This document shows positions 26,171 to 34,941 of a stretch of DNA of 64,000 nt, one piece after another. This DNA comes from Actibacterium naphthalenivorans (GTDB taxonomy: Bacteria; Pseudomonadota; Alphaproteobacteria; Rhodobacterales; Rhodobacteraceae), in assembly GCF_014196965.1 (NCBI RefSeq), contig NZ_JACIEQ010000001.1, positions 1-64,000 of the forward strand, written 5' to 3'. The notes beneath the pieces were generated by a model, which saw only the letters and a list, made by a program, of their open reading frames with translations, was not told the DNA's origin and did not search any database. A program made the translations under genes and the position numbers. The first letter of the stretch is position 1; every line of letters begins with the position of its first letter.

Positions 26171-26385
26171 GCGCGCCACACGCGGCCTTCGTGGCAGGAA
26201 CGCGCCCACGGGCGGGACGGCCTGGCAGCCCGAGCCTTTCGCGAGGGCCTTGATGGCCAAACCCGGCTATTTTGCCTCGCGATGCAAAGCGCCCCGCCGG
26301 GGCGTGGCGGAAAATAGCCGGAGCGCGGCCATTGCCGGGCCGTCCCGATTGTGGGCCTCCTGCCCTCTGAGAAGGCCGTGCGCGC
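26171..26385. repeat. Nested inverted repeat, candidate structured RNA, upstream of DUF2493
   Basis: Four tiers of pairing share one centre. CGGCCTTC (26183-26190) pairs with GAAGGCCG (26371-26378). CGGGACGGCCTGGCA (26213-26227) pairs with TGCCGGGCCGTCCCG (26333-26347) with one mismatch. CCGGCTATTTT (26263-26273) pairs perfectly with AAAATAGCCGG (26311-26321). CGCCCC/GGGGCG (26290-26304) closes the tip. The element is intergenic between the Toprim and DUF2493 genes. An RNA or a folded single DNA strand are both possible. Confidence 0.65.
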
Positions 26386-26474
26386 CGGCGTTTCCCGTTG
26401 ACGGGACCCGGCGCGGGAAAACCCTCCGAAAGCGACGCCGTGAGCCGTCCAGCGCCAGAGAGATTGCCGACCTG

Positions 26475-27512
26475 TCACACCGGCACGAACCGCGCGGCGT
26501 CCTCGGCGTGCAGTTGAAGCCGCAGCCGCGATTGCAAGGCTACCAGACCATAGCGCCGGAGATCATCGTTGAAGTCGGCCAATCGCGGCGTGAGGGTCAG
26601 AGCTTCGATTCCGGCCTCGGCTGCGCGTGCCTCAAGTCGATCCCTCGCCGCCGCGCCTGCGGGATCACGGTCGCGCAACACGTAGAGCCGCCGCAAGCCA
26701 GCGGGAAACTGGATGGCGGCCAGGTGCCCCGATGACAGAGCCGCGAGGGCCGGCATGTCTGGCAAGGCCGAGCGCACGGAAAGAGCCGTCTCGATCCCCT
26801 CACCCGCGACGAGCACGTCACCGGGCGCGCCGAACCGCACTCCGTTTCCGAGCAAGGCGCCCATCGCGCGCCGCGGCGTGTCGACATCTGCCTTTGCGCT
26901 CCCGTCCGGGCGTAGCCAGGTGCGGTGGGTCCCGGTCTGCCGGCCTTCAAGATCGGTGATGGCAGCGAGCATGGCCGGAAGCCGCGCAACTGGCCCGCCG
27001 CCCTCCGGCCGGTAGTAGCAGGCGGGATGGAACCGCAGGCCTGGCGTTTGGTCAATCGCTCCGATGCCACGCCCGCGGAGATAGGTTTCCACTGGAGTTT
27101 CGCGGATCGGCGCACCCATTGCGAACAGACGCCGCGCCGCTTCCTGAGATCCTGTGGCAGCCGGTGTCTGTGACCGTGGAGAATGCTGTCGATCCGGGTC
27201 GGGCAAAGGCAGGCTCAAGAAACGTCGGGCCTCAACGGCAACGTCCTTGAAGTCGACCAAGCCGCAGGTTTCGCGGATGACATCGAGCAAGTCGCCATGC
27301 TGCCCCGTGGCCGCATCTGTCCATTTTCCGGCAGCACGGGTGCCGGTGGCTGGCCCGGACAAGCGAACGAACATGGACCGCCCAGTGGTGTTCTGAACAT
27401 CACCAACCAGCCAGTAATGGCCCTGCTTCCGTCCGTTCGAGAGATAATGCCGGCACACCGCCTCGGCATTTTCGGCAAGCTGGCGCGAGAGATCGGCGGC
27501 GGAGCTTGTCAT
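26475..27512 (-). CDS. Toprim-domain primase-like protein (DUF7146)
   Basis: The 345-residue protein has an N-terminal zinc-finger-less primase-like region (NGRKQGHYWLVGDVQNTTGRS) and a C-terminal Toprim domain: VLVAGEGIETALSVRSALP (catalytic glutamate), followed by LYVLRDRDPAGAAARDRL (the DxD motif). It resembles plasmid/ICE primases that restart synthesis on the transferred strand. The ATG at 27512 has a GGAGGTCGAC leader and is preferred to the one four codons upstream. A hairpin lies directly before the ribosome binding site. Confidence 0.87.
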   Translation of the reverse strand: MTSSAADLSRQLAENAEAVCRHYLSNGRKQGHYWLVGDVQNTTGRSMFVRLSGPATGTRAAGKWTDAATGQHGDLLDVIRETCGLVDFKDVAVEARRFLSLPLPDPDRQHSPRSQTPAATGSQEAARRLFAMGAPIRETPVETYLRGRGIGAIDQTPGLRFHPACYYRPEGGGPVARLPAMLAAITDLEGRQTGTHRTWLRPDGSAKADVDTPRRAMGALLGNGVRFGAPGDVLVAGEGIETALSVRSALPDMPALAALSSGHLAAIQFPAGLRRLYVLRDRDPAGAAARDRLEARAAEAGIEALTLTPRLADFNDDLRRYGLVALQSRLRLQLHAEDAARFVPV

Positions 27513-27540
27513 GTCGACCTCCATCAGGCTTGGACGAAAT

Positions 27541-27570
27541 CAGGGGCCCGCCATGACTGACGGACCCCTG
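27541..27570 (-). promoter_or_regulatory. Hairpin leader of the Toprim gene
   Basis: CAGGGGCCCG (27541-27550) pairs with CGGACCCCTG (27561-27570) over 10 bp with one wobble on the transcribed strand and a 10-base loop. It sits about 20 bases upstream of the gene's ribosome binding site. Confidence 0.5.
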
Positions 27571-27610
27571 TGTTAGGAACCTAGGTGGAAGGTCCCGTGC
27601 TGCTCGAAGG

Positions 27611-29704
27611 TCACTCAGCGGCGGTCCGGACAAAGGCGTCACCGGCGACGGGATCATCTTCTCCCGAGGGGTCGGAATCTCCGATAGCCGGTTCGCCGCC
27701 GTCTTCCGCCGATTGCGCTTCGCCGGTGTCGGCGTCGTCGATCAATTCGATCTCAGGCGCGTCCTCTTCCGGCAGCAGCGGCGTGCGCAGCGGGTCGGGC
27801 AGCCAGCCCGTGCCCACGAGCAGGTCCTCGGCGGCGGTCACCATCTCGGCCTTCTTCAGCCCCGCGATGCGGTCAGCGGCGTCCTCACCCTTCGCCTCGG
27901 ATACGGCCTCGATGATGCGCGCCTTGGTCACGCGGCCAAGGTAGCTGTCGCCTGTCACCGTCCAGCCCGCCTTGGCCATGTCGAGCCCGACGGTTCCGGC
28001 CAGCACATCCGCATGCGCGATGGCGCGCGGCCGGCGCTGGTAGGGATCGTGGACGGCATTCACGCTCATCGCGACGCAATGGGCGAAAAGCGCCTCGCGG
28101 CTGCAGCTGTCGAACTCGGTGAGCACATCCCAGAGGTCCTCGGATGCCTTCGGCAGGTTCCGCGCCCAGGTCTCGTGGCGCTGCTCGATGGCCTGCGCAT
28201 AGGCCGTGTCGCCGAGGCCCGGCACCTGCGATCCGAAGGCGGCGTTGCGTGGTTCGATCTCGACGCAGCTGTCGACGGCGTAGCGGTAGAAGAGCCGCAG
28301 GACCATCGCGTGCAGGGCCGCGAGGAAGGCGACCTGCGGGTCCTGGGCCAGCGCATTGCGCAGTGCCAGGGTCCGATGGGCCGTCAGTTCCATGACGAGG
28401 CGGTCGGAAAGCGGCTTGAGGCCGTCGTCCTCTTCCTCCTCGTCCATGGTAGACGCGACGGTGTCATCGATATCCTCGTCCGGTGCCGCGTGCGGTGCGA
28501 CCTCGCCGGTGTCCTCCACCTCCTCGACCGGTTCATCCTCGGGCCGCACGTAGCCGCGCTCGACCCGCAGTCGCCCGGAGCTGTCGATGCTGACGAAGGC
28601 CCCGGCCAGAGCGAGATCGTCGGCCTCGTACTGGATCGGACGCGCCTCGAGTGCCTCCATCGCCTCCTCGATCTCGCCCAACCGGGTATCGATGTCGTCG
28701 GGCAACTCGTCGGCTTCTGCGTGCTCGGCCTCGAGCGCATCGTACTCGGCCTTCAGCGCCTGGTAGCGGGCCTCCTCCTCGTCGCTCATGGGCACCGCCT
28801 CGCCATGGACCCGGCGCATCCCGAAACTGTGGCCATAGGGGAATTCGGTATCGACTTCGACCCATTTCCAGCCCTCAGCGCGGGCCGCCTCGGCCTCCTC
28901 GGCGAGCTTCTCGCGCACCATGACGTCGAGCAGGGCGGCATCCTGCAGCCATCCGCCGTCGTCCTGTTGGAACAGGTCGCGCAGGATCTCGCCCCCTGCC
29001 TCGACGTAATCGTCGAGCCCGACGAACTGCGCCCGCTTGTCCGAGGCGCGCACCGCACCCTCGGTCAGCATGCGGCGGATTTCGTAGGGCTGCCGGGAAT
29101 AGTGCCGCTGCAGGGCCTCCCAGACCTGCTCCTGCCGCGCATGATCGGGGTTGACCGTGAAGGCCATGAGCTGGTCGAGCGTCATCTCCTCCTCGGCATA
29201 GGTGTCGAGCAGCGAGGGTGCCACGGCGGCAAGCTTCAGCCGCTGCTTGACCACGCTGGCCGAGACGAAGAAGGCCGCGGCGATCTCTTCCTCGGTGCGG
29301 CCCTTCTCGCGCATCGCCTGGAAGGCGCGGAACTGGTCGAGCGGGTGCAGGGGTGCCCGCTGGACGTTCTCGGCCAGGCTGTCCTCCTCGGCGAGCCCGT
29401 CCGTGCGCACGATGCAGGGCACCAGCGCGGTCTTGTTCATGCGTTTTTGCTTCACCAGCAGTTCCAGCGCCCTGAACCGCCGCCCGCCGGCGGGGATCGT
29501 GAACATGCCGGTCTCGGCACCGTTGTCGTCCAGCACGGGCCGCACGGTGATGGAACTGAGCAGCGTCCGCCGTGCGATGTCCTCGGCCAGTTCCTCGATC
29601 GACACGCCCGCCTTGACGTGGCGCACGTTCGACTGGCTGAGCATCAGCCTGTTGAAGGGAATGTCGCGCGAGGCGCTGAGGGTGATTTTCTGTTGCTTGG
29701 TCAT
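27611..29704 (-). CDS. parB: ParB/RepB/Spo0J-family protein
   Basis: The 697-residue protein starts with a ParB N-terminal domain (PFNRLMLSQSNVRHVKAGV, IPAGGRRFRALELLVKQKRM, DSLAENVQRAPLHPLDQFRAF) and a KorB-type helix-turn-helix (EEEIAAAFFVSASVVKQRL). The C-terminal 400 residues are acidic and coiled-coil-rich with a folded segment around 430-590. It is much longer than chromosomal ParB and matches the large ParB-like proteins of these elements, which probably act in segregation or gene regulation. No ParA gene was found in the window. The ATG at 29704 has a GGAG site. Confidence 0.88.
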   Translation of the reverse strand: MTKQQKITLSASRDIPFNRLMLSQSNVRHVKAGVSIEELAEDIARRTLLSSITVRPVLDDNGAETGMFTIPAGGRRFRALELLVKQKRMNKTALVPCIVRTDGLAEEDSLAENVQRAPLHPLDQFRAFQAMREKGRTEEEIAAAFFVSASVVKQRLKLAAVAPSLLDTYAEEEMTLDQLMAFTVNPDHARQEQVWEALQRHYSRQPYEIRRMLTEGAVRASDKRAQFVGLDDYVEAGGEILRDLFQQDDGGWLQDAALLDVMVREKLAEEAEAARAEGWKWVEVDTEFPYGHSFGMRRVHGEAVPMSDEEEARYQALKAEYDALEAEHAEADELPDDIDTRLGEIEEAMEALEARPIQYEADDLALAGAFVSIDSSGRLRVERGYVRPEDEPVEEVEDTGEVAPHAAPDEDIDDTVASTMDEEEEDDGLKPLSDRLVMELTAHRTLALRNALAQDPQVAFLAALHAMVLRLFYRYAVDSCVEIEPRNAAFGSQVPGLGDTAYAQAIEQRHETWARNLPKASEDLWDVLTEFDSCSREALFAHCVAMSVNAVHDPYQRRPRAIAHADVLAGTVGLDMAKAGWTVTGDSYLGRVTKARIIEAVSEAKGEDAADRIAGLKKAEMVTAAEDLLVGTGWLPDPLRTPLLPEEDAPEIELIDDADTGEAQSAEDGGEPAIGDSDPSGEDDPVAGDAFVRTAAE

Positions 29705-29714
29705 CGGGATATCT

Positions 29715-29765
29715 CCGCGACGGGCCAGCCGGGAGCCTCTCTCCCGACCTCCAAACCCGTCACGG
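29715..29765 (-). promoter_or_regulatory. Structured leader of parB (copy A)
   Basis: CCGCGACGGG (29715-29724) pairs with CCCGTCACGG (29756-29765) around an inner stem CGGGAG/CTCCCG (29730-29746) whose loop reads CCTCT on the plus strand. The inner end touches the parB ribosome binding site region. The same architecture occurs before the DUF932 gene (32506-32553), with an identical outer stem and loop but a different inner stem. Confidence 0.7.
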
Positions 29766-29843
29766 AAAACCCGGCACCCCTCTTACTCTAGGCGCATTGG
29801 GGAAAAACCTGTCGGCTGGACATCTCTGCTAGATTGGTCAGTA

Positions 29844-30302
29844 CTAGTCCTCCAGTCGGCCACGCGAGCTAACGTAAACGCCATCCGAAAGATAAGCAGG
29901 CTCACCGTCTTCGCTAACTGAGAATTCGTCATATATATCTCGCATTTCTTCGTCAGCCCAAGGTGCATTGACTGGGGGAAGATCGAGTAACTCAGCGATC
30001 CTATTAGCGAGATCCCGGATCCCTCTCGGGTGATCAATTTCTTTGCAGATGAAATACGGGCGACCCCAATTGTCGGTGCAACGCTCACCTCGACCCAGCA
30101 CATTTTCTGCGGCGGCAACCAATTTGTTTAGGTCAGGAAATGCAATGTAAGAGCCGTCGTCTTCCTTTGCCGTGGCCGTCATCAACGTGTAGCTGTTCGT
30201 TTCGTGGATAATGCGAAGCAAGACATATTGCTCAGACACCATCTTTGTCTGGTTAAACTCGCCGGTCGTTTCAAGTTTGTCTGATTTCGTAATGATTGCC
30301 AT
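29844..30302 (-). CDS. Hypothetical protein with C-terminal YLSDGV motif (first of pair)
   Basis: A 152-residue acidic protein from the ATG at 30302 (MAIITKSDKLETTGEF), which has a GGAG site; the frame extends further upstream without family support. It ends GEPAYLSDGVYVSSRGRLED. The neighbouring upstream gene ends with the same motif, although the rest of the proteins look unrelated. Lower GC than the backbone marks it as cargo. Function unknown. Confidence 0.65.
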   Translation of the reverse strand: MAIITKSDKLETTGEFNQTKMVSEQYVLLRIIHETNSYTLMTATAKEDDGSYIAFPDLNKLVAAAENVLGRGERCTDNWGRPYFICKEIDHPRGIRDLANRIAELLDLPPVNAPWADEEMRDIYDEFSVSEDGEPAYLSDGVYVSSRGRLED

Positions 30303-30355
30303 GGATAGACTCCGTCGTGTTAATGTTCTGATGTGTTGAATGTGCGCGCCAAGTG

Positions 30356-31105
30356 CTACCTTCCCCAGTCGTGTGCGCCTCCACCCGATGTTAGCCATAC
30401 ACCATCCGACAAGTAGATTGGCTCCCCTGAACCACCAAGGGCAGAATAGAGATCGTCTTCTCCTGAGCGGGTTCGAGGGGGCGGCGATGGCAGGACTTTT
30501 GTTGTCTTCAAGGGAGTTATCATCTCTTCTAGACCCGTGGCGTCGCGTAAGAAAGCTTCTGCAAATGAAGCAGTGCGCTTTAAGATGTTATGGCGGCTCC
30601 CATGAAACGGTTGTCCAATAAACGGACCGTCCGTACGGCTGATCGATAACACGGAATTCGGCTTCACCTCTTCAGAAGGGAAACCATCAATTATCTGAAC
30701 ATCAATGCCATTTTTTCGAATCAAGATGAGGGCAGTTTGTGTTTGGTTTACAGCAGAATAGGCTTTTCGGTACATCTTACTGGCGGCTCTGCGGGGTAGC
30801 CATCCCATCTTGAATAGCTGGACGGCTAGTTCGTATGGGCGTGCTAAACCCTTAATGCTCAGGGATTCTCCAGGTGGAAGAGCTATTCCTTCTGCAGTAA
30901 ACTTGGCTTCGCTCGCGAGGCATTCGATAGTATTTTGGCAATCCCAGTTTAGGTAGTTGATATCATCAACTCGCGCCCATTTAAGCGGGCGATTGTTCAT
31001 TTTCACGACAACCTCGTCTCCAACTTCGATGTCGGTTCGGAGGCAATTAACTGGATAGGTCTTCCCTGACTTATCGAATGCCACATGCGCAATAATGTAA
31101 GACAA
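30356..31105 (-). CDS. Hypothetical protein with C-terminal YLSDGV motif (second of pair)
   Basis: A 249-residue protein. The N-terminal 110 residues are beta-rich (SYIIAHVAFDKSGKTYPVNC, GDEVVVKMNNRPLKWARVDD), the middle is helical, and the last 60 are a proline/serine linker ending GEPIYLSDGVWLTSG. It is read 53 bp before the 30302 gene, so they probably form one transcript. No family recognised. The shared end may be a docking tag; this is inference. Confidence 0.65.
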   Translation of the reverse strand: MSYIIAHVAFDKSGKTYPVNCLRTDIEVGDEVVVKMNNRPLKWARVDDINYLNWDCQNTIECLASEAKFTAEGIALPPGESLSIKGLARPYELAVQLFKMGWLPRRAASKMYRKAYSAVNQTQTALILIRKNGIDVQIIDGFPSEEVKPNSVLSISRTDGPFIGQPFHGSRHNILKRTASFAEAFLRDATGLEEMITPLKTTKVLPSPPPRTRSGEDDLYSALGGSGEPIYLSDGVWLTSGGGAHDWGR

Positions 31106-31301
31106 CTAGCTCTCCCGAGTGAACTGGCCCCTATTTCGACCGAACGCCTTACATTGACCAAAGAGGCCTGCGGTGACGCGGTCGCAATTCAAACTTACCT
31201 TCATCAACAACTTGGCGAGATTGAGGCTTTCGTGCAAGGCGGCGATCTATCGTGTCCTTAACGGGCGGCGACGCTGTTCGAAAGCCGCCACCCGAATGTT
31301 C

Positions 31302-32495
31302 TTAAACGACCTTCTCCAACAACACCTTCGCCTTCCCCTCCATCACAAGTCGCGCATCCTGCTGCGGCTTCGACCGCGCGACCGCCGTGATCCCTTGCAC
31401 AAAATCGAACACGCTCTCGGGCGGGCGGCCTTCCTCGGTCAGCACCGTCTCGACGATCCGCCCCGTCTCCGCCTTCGAGAACCCGCGTTTGCGCAGGAAG
31501 TCCTGACGGTCCTCGTCGGACCGCGCGACGATCTTCTCGCGCGCCGCGCGGATGCCGTCGATGAAAGGTGCGGGCGAGGACTCGGCGAAGCGGCTGAGCG
31601 CCGGGGCGGCCTCATGCGCGAAACGGGAGGCGGCGTGTTTAGAATGCCGGATCGTGATCTCCTGGAAGTCCTCGACGCCCCAGAGGTTGCGGTTCTGGCA
31701 GACCGCGCGCAGGTAGAAGCTGGCGATGCCCAACGTTTTGGCCCCCACTTCGGAATTCCAGCAGTAGAACCCTCGGAAATAGAGGTCGGGCGAGCCATCG
31801 GGCAGCAGCCCCGCCTCGATGGGATTCAGGTCATCGACGAGGAACAGGAACACGTCGCGGTCGGAGGCGTAGAGCGTCGTCGTGTCCTTCGTCACGTCCA
31901 CGCGCGGGTTGTACATGCCGGTCGACCAGTCGAGTACGCCCGGCACCTTCCAGCGCGTGTCGCCCGTGCCGTTGCCCGCGATGCGCTGGACGGCGGAGAC
32001 CAGTTCGTGGTCGTAGATGCGGCCATAGTCGGGGCCGGTCACGGCGCGCAGTTCGGTGCGGCCGTTTGCGACCTCCATGGTCTTGATCTGCTCGGCCCGG
32101 TGGTTGGTCAGCCCGTATTGCAGGTTGATCCCGGCCAGCGGCGCGGGAAGTTGCCGCAGATAGGCCGCGGGCGCACCGACGAGGCTCGAGAGCTGGCCGA
32201 AGGACCAATGCGTCGGCGCGATGGGTTCATCGGTGCCCGGCAGGACAAGGCCCAGCTTCTCCGGGTTGTCGCGATGCGCCTCGACCCGGATCGCCGCACT
32301 CTCCACAGTGCGCGTCCGGCTCCGCTCCACCCGGCCCTTGACCGATGCGAAAAGATCGTCGAGCGACAGATACCGCTCGTCATCCGGCCGCGAGAACCAC
32401 TCGGACGACACACGGTCCACGTTCGTGCCGCGCGACACATCCACCTTGTAGCCGCCGCTCATGTCACGCCCGGCATCGATAATCTCGGTATTCAT
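31302..32495 (-). CDS. DUF932 domain protein
   Basis: A 397-residue protein of the DUF932 type (phage/plasmid-like protein). Motifs seen include THWSFGQLSSLVGAPAAYLR, VTGPDYGRIYDHELVSAV and YFRGFYCWNSEVGAKTLGIA. Its function is unproven; it is one of the most constant genes of such elements. The ATG at 32495 has GGGAG 8 bases upstream; an ATG 46 codons further up is in a region that forms the leader hairpin, so it is not the start. Confidence 0.88.
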   Translation of the reverse strand: MNTEIIDAGRDMSGGYKVDVSRGTNVDRVSSEWFSRPDDERYLSLDDLFASVKGRVERSRTRTVESAAIRVEAHRDNPEKLGLVLPGTDEPIAPTHWSFGQLSSLVGAPAAYLRQLPAPLAGINLQYGLTNHRAEQIKTMEVANGRTELRAVTGPDYGRIYDHELVSAVQRIAGNGTGDTRWKVPGVLDWSTGMYNPRVDVTKDTTTLYASDRDVFLFLVDDLNPIEAGLLPDGSPDLYFRGFYCWNSEVGAKTLGIASFYLRAVCQNRNLWGVEDFQEITIRHSKHAASRFAHEAAPALSRFAESSPAPFIDGIRAAREKIVARSDEDRQDFLRKRGFSKAETGRIVETVLTEEGRPPESVFDFVQGITAVARSKPQQDARLVMEGKAKVLLEKVV

Positions 32496-32505
32496 GGGTT
32501 TTCTC

Positions 32506-32553
32506 CCGCGACGGGCGCCGGAGGCCTCTCCTCCAGCCACTAACCCGTCACGG
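32506..32553 (-). promoter_or_regulatory. Structured leader of the DUF932 gene (copy B)
   Basis: CCGCGACGGG (32506-32515) pairs with CCCGTCACGG (32544-32553) around the inner stem GGAGG/CCTCC (32520-32534) with loop CCTCT. The inner stem differs from that of the parB leader but still pairs, which argues that the fold is kept. The GGGAG ribosome binding site directly abuts the outer stem. Confidence 0.7.
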
Positions 32554-32775
32554 CTCCCCTGCCCGCCTCTTGCTCTCTGAAACCGGGTGAACGTCCGCAG
32601 GAAGTCCGCCGATTTGATCGCATTCTGTCCCATTTGTTCGCCACTTTTCGCCGCCGCTTGCCGCCCTTTGCACGATCAAGGACCCTGATCCCGCCAAACG
32701 CCGCCCCCCGCTCGCATTGATGGACAACTTGGTTGAGGTCAGGATGCGGAGCAGAGAAACCACCGAGACTGACCG

Positions 32776-33033
32776 ATGAACACGCTTTTTCTCCTTATGG
32801 CTCAGTATGATGGCCGCGCGGTCGTACCGGTCGATGCGGTCTGCAAAGACTACTTTTCCCATCTGACCTTGCCCAAGTTCCTCAGGAAGGTCAGTTCCGG
32901 CGAAATCGATCTGCCGCTGGTGCGATCGGAGCGCAGTCAGAAAAGCGCGAAGGGCGTCCACCTCTCGGATCTCGCCACCTATCTCGACAAGCGTCGCGAG
33001 GTCGCGCTGTACGAGCGGGACGCCTTCAAGTAG
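32776..33033 (+). CDS. PrtN-like (pyocin activator) protein
   Basis: The 85-residue protein matches the PrtN family: MNTLFLLMAQYDGRAVVPVD, KDYFSHLTLPKFLRKVSSGE and SAKGVHLSDLATYLDKRR. In Pseudomonas PrtN activates pyocin genes; in these elements the homologue is a probable DNA-binding regulator. It stands divergent from DUF932. The IS256 insertion begins 2 bp after its stop codon and leaves it intact. Confidence 0.87.
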   Translation: MNTLFLLMAQYDGRAVVPVDAVCKDYFSHLTLPKFLRKVSSGEIDLPLVRSERSQKSAKGVHLSDLATYLDKRREVALYERDAFK

Positions 33034-33043
33034 TGATCTTTGG

Positions 33044-34426
33044 GATGCTGTCCCGGGGCGTGGTGTAGGTTCTGGCTGAGGTGGTCACCGGCGATGTTCG
33101 GTTAGGGTCTGGTTGCTAACGCCACCCCAAGACCAAGAGGACCACCGATGACCACCGATGACCACCGACATGATGAATTTCCGCGACCTCGTGGAGAAGG
33201 CCCCCGACGCTGATCTGCTGCGCGAGATGATCGGCTTTGCCGCCGAGCGGCTGATGGAGCTGGAGGTAGGCGCTGTGACGGGCGCGGCCTATGGCGAGAA
33301 GGACCCCACGCGGCGTGCGCAGCGCAACGGGTATCGCGACCGTGACTGGGAGACGCGTGCCGGGACGGTCGAGCTGCGGATCCCGAAGCTGCGGAAAGGC
33401 AGCTACTTTCCGGGTTTTCTCGAACCGCGGCGCATGGCCGAGAAGGCCCTGACGGCGGTGATCCAGGAGGCCTATGTTCAAGGCATCTCGACGCGGTCCG
33501 TCGATGACCTCGTCAAGGCGATGGGCATGTCGGGGATCAGCAAGAGCCAGGTCTCGCGGCTCTGCGAAGAGATTGACGGAAAGGTGAAGGCCTTTCTGAA
33601 CCGGCCGATCGAAGACGACTGGCCCTACCTCTGGATTGACGCCACCTACCTCAAGGTCCGGCGCGGCGGGCGGATCGTGTCGGTCGCCGTCATCATCGCC
33701 ATCGGGGTTAACACCGATGGCAGGCGCGAGGTTTTGGGTTTGGACATCGGCACTTCCGAGGCCGAGCCGATCTGGACCGAGTTCCTGCGTAAGCTGACCC
33801 GCCGCGGCCTTCGGGGCGTGAAGCTGGTCATCAGCGATGCGCACGAGGGCATCAAGGCTGCCGTCTCGAAGGTTCTCTGCGCCACCTGGCAGCGGTGCCG
33901 GGTTCACTTCCAGCGCAACGCCCTTGCCCATGCCGGGAAAAGCGGGCGGCGGGTCGTGTCTGCCTTCATCGCCACAGCCTTCGCCCAAGACACCGCCGAG
34001 GCCGCCAGTACCCAGTGGCGCACCGTGGCCGATCAGATCCGGCCCAAAGTGCCGAAGCTGGCCACGCTGATGGATGACGCCGAGCACGACGTGCTGGCCT
34101 ACATGTCCTTCCCCAAGGAGCACAGGGCCAAGCTACACTCGACGAACCCGATCGAGCGTCTGAACGGCGAGATCAAGCGTCGCACGGATGTCGTCGGCAT
34201 CTTCCCCAACGACGAGGCCATCATCCGCCTGGTCGGGGCCTTGCTGCTGGAACAGAATGACGAATGGGCCGTCCAGCGCGCCAGATACATGACGCTGGAA
34301 ACCATCGCACCGATGGGCGATGATGCCGTCATCAGCCTGCCCGCCGCGGCATCCTGATCAAGCAGGCCCGCGCCGAGCATCACGGTGACGATCAGCGCCA
34401 GCTACACCACTCCACGGGACAGCATC
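33044..34426 (+). mobile_element. IS256-family insertion sequence, complete
   Basis: Ends are 25-bp inverted repeats differing at two bases: GATGCTGTCCCGGGGCGTGG... at 33044-33068 and its counterpart ending GGGACAGCATC at 34402-34426. The 8-bp sequence ATCTTTGG is repeated directly outside both ends (33036-33043 and 34427-34434), the target duplication expected for this family. The transposase inside is intact, so the insertion is recent. Confidence 0.93.
33158..34357 (+). CDS. IS256-family transposase
   Basis: The 399-residue mutator-type DDE transposase has the acid residues in [30 protein letters not shown] and [20 protein letters not shown]. The start chosen has ATGACCACC repeats upstream and could be a few codons earlier. 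Length and motifs are normal, so it should be active. Confidence 0.95.
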   Translation: MTTDMMNFRDLVEKAPDADLLREMIGFAAERLMELEVGAVTGAAYGEKDPTRRAQRNGYRDRDWETRAGTVELRIPKLRKGSYFPGFLEPRRMAEKALTAVIQEAYVQGISTRSVDDLVKAMGMSGISKSQVSRLCEEIDGKVKAFLNRPIEDDWPYLWIDATYLKVRRGGRIVSVAVIIAIGVNTDGRREVLGLDIGTSEAEPIWTEFLRKLTRRGLRGVKLVISDAHEGIKAAVSKVLCATWQRCRVHFQRNALAHAGKSGRRVVSAFIATAFAQDTAEAASTQWRTVADQIRPKVPKLATLMDDAEHDVLAYMSFPKEHRAKLHSTNPIERLNGEIKRRTDVVGIFPNDEAIIRLVGALLLEQNDEWAVQRARYMTLETIAPMGDDAVISLPAAAS

Positions 34427-34672
34427 ATCTTTGGCTCTTCAGAGAAGGCTCGTCTTGTGGCTCAGAGCACCCGCTGGGAGCAACCCGCCGAGGGGTTTTG
34501 TGACCACCTCGATCCGTCCAATCCAGCTGGCCAAAGCTTCGTCGGTGAAAAACTGGGCAAAAACTTTCCAGACCGACCCCAACCCTCTGAAATTAAATTC
34601 GAAAACGGGGCCGCTCGACGATGGCCTATCAGATTTTCTGCCTACTTTTTTGTGCGCACGACCGGGACGGAC

Positions 34673-34708
34673 TTACAACATGATGTACAACACGGGTTAC
34701 AACACGAC
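34673..34708 (+). repeat. Three 12-bp iteron-like repeats
   Basis: TTACAACATGAT, GTACAACACGGG and TTACAACACGAC follow one another without spacers. TACAACA recurs exactly every 12 bp (34674, 34686, 34698). Such spacing places protein on one face of the helix about every turn, as for replication iterons or accessory sites of a recombinase. Confidence 0.6.
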
Positions 34709-34859
34709 CTTAGAAAATTGAAAAATCACAGACTTTTCGAATTGTCTGTCCAGTCCATCATGGGTGCAACGGACAGGCGGGAGGCCGTTGACAAGTCTTT
34801 TTTTATATTATTATCATCCACTTATGCTCTCCTCGCCTTCGTCTCGTTCCAGCCCGTTC

Positions 34860-34927
34860 TGTACCAAATACGCCGATTTCGACGCTGGACTTGGCACAAT
34901 GTACCAAACAAGATTCCCATGTACCAA
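34860..34927 (+). repeat. Three TGTACCAA direct repeats before the integrase
   Basis: TGTACCAA occurs at 34860-34867, 34900-34907 and 34920-34927, 40 and 20 bp apart (multiples of about two helical turns). The last lies 15 bp before the integrase start. They are candidate arm-type or autoregulatory sites for the integrase. Confidence 0.5.
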
Positions 34928-34941
34928 GTCAGGAGGTCATC

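Larger units (their letters stand above)
34435..34941. other. Gene-free interval with short repeats upstream of the integrase
   Basis: No convincing gene is present over about 500 bp. It contains a triple 12-bp repeat and three TGTACCAA repeats described separately. It is AT-richer than the neighbours and should hold the integrase promoter; it may also include the attachment site of the element that this integrase moves. Confidence 0.45.

Noticed and set aside
27713-29791. 692-codon plus-strand open frame opposite parB
   Set aside because: It is the antisense shadow of a clear ParB-family gene; its composition is unlike a protein and no ribosome binding site or motif is present.
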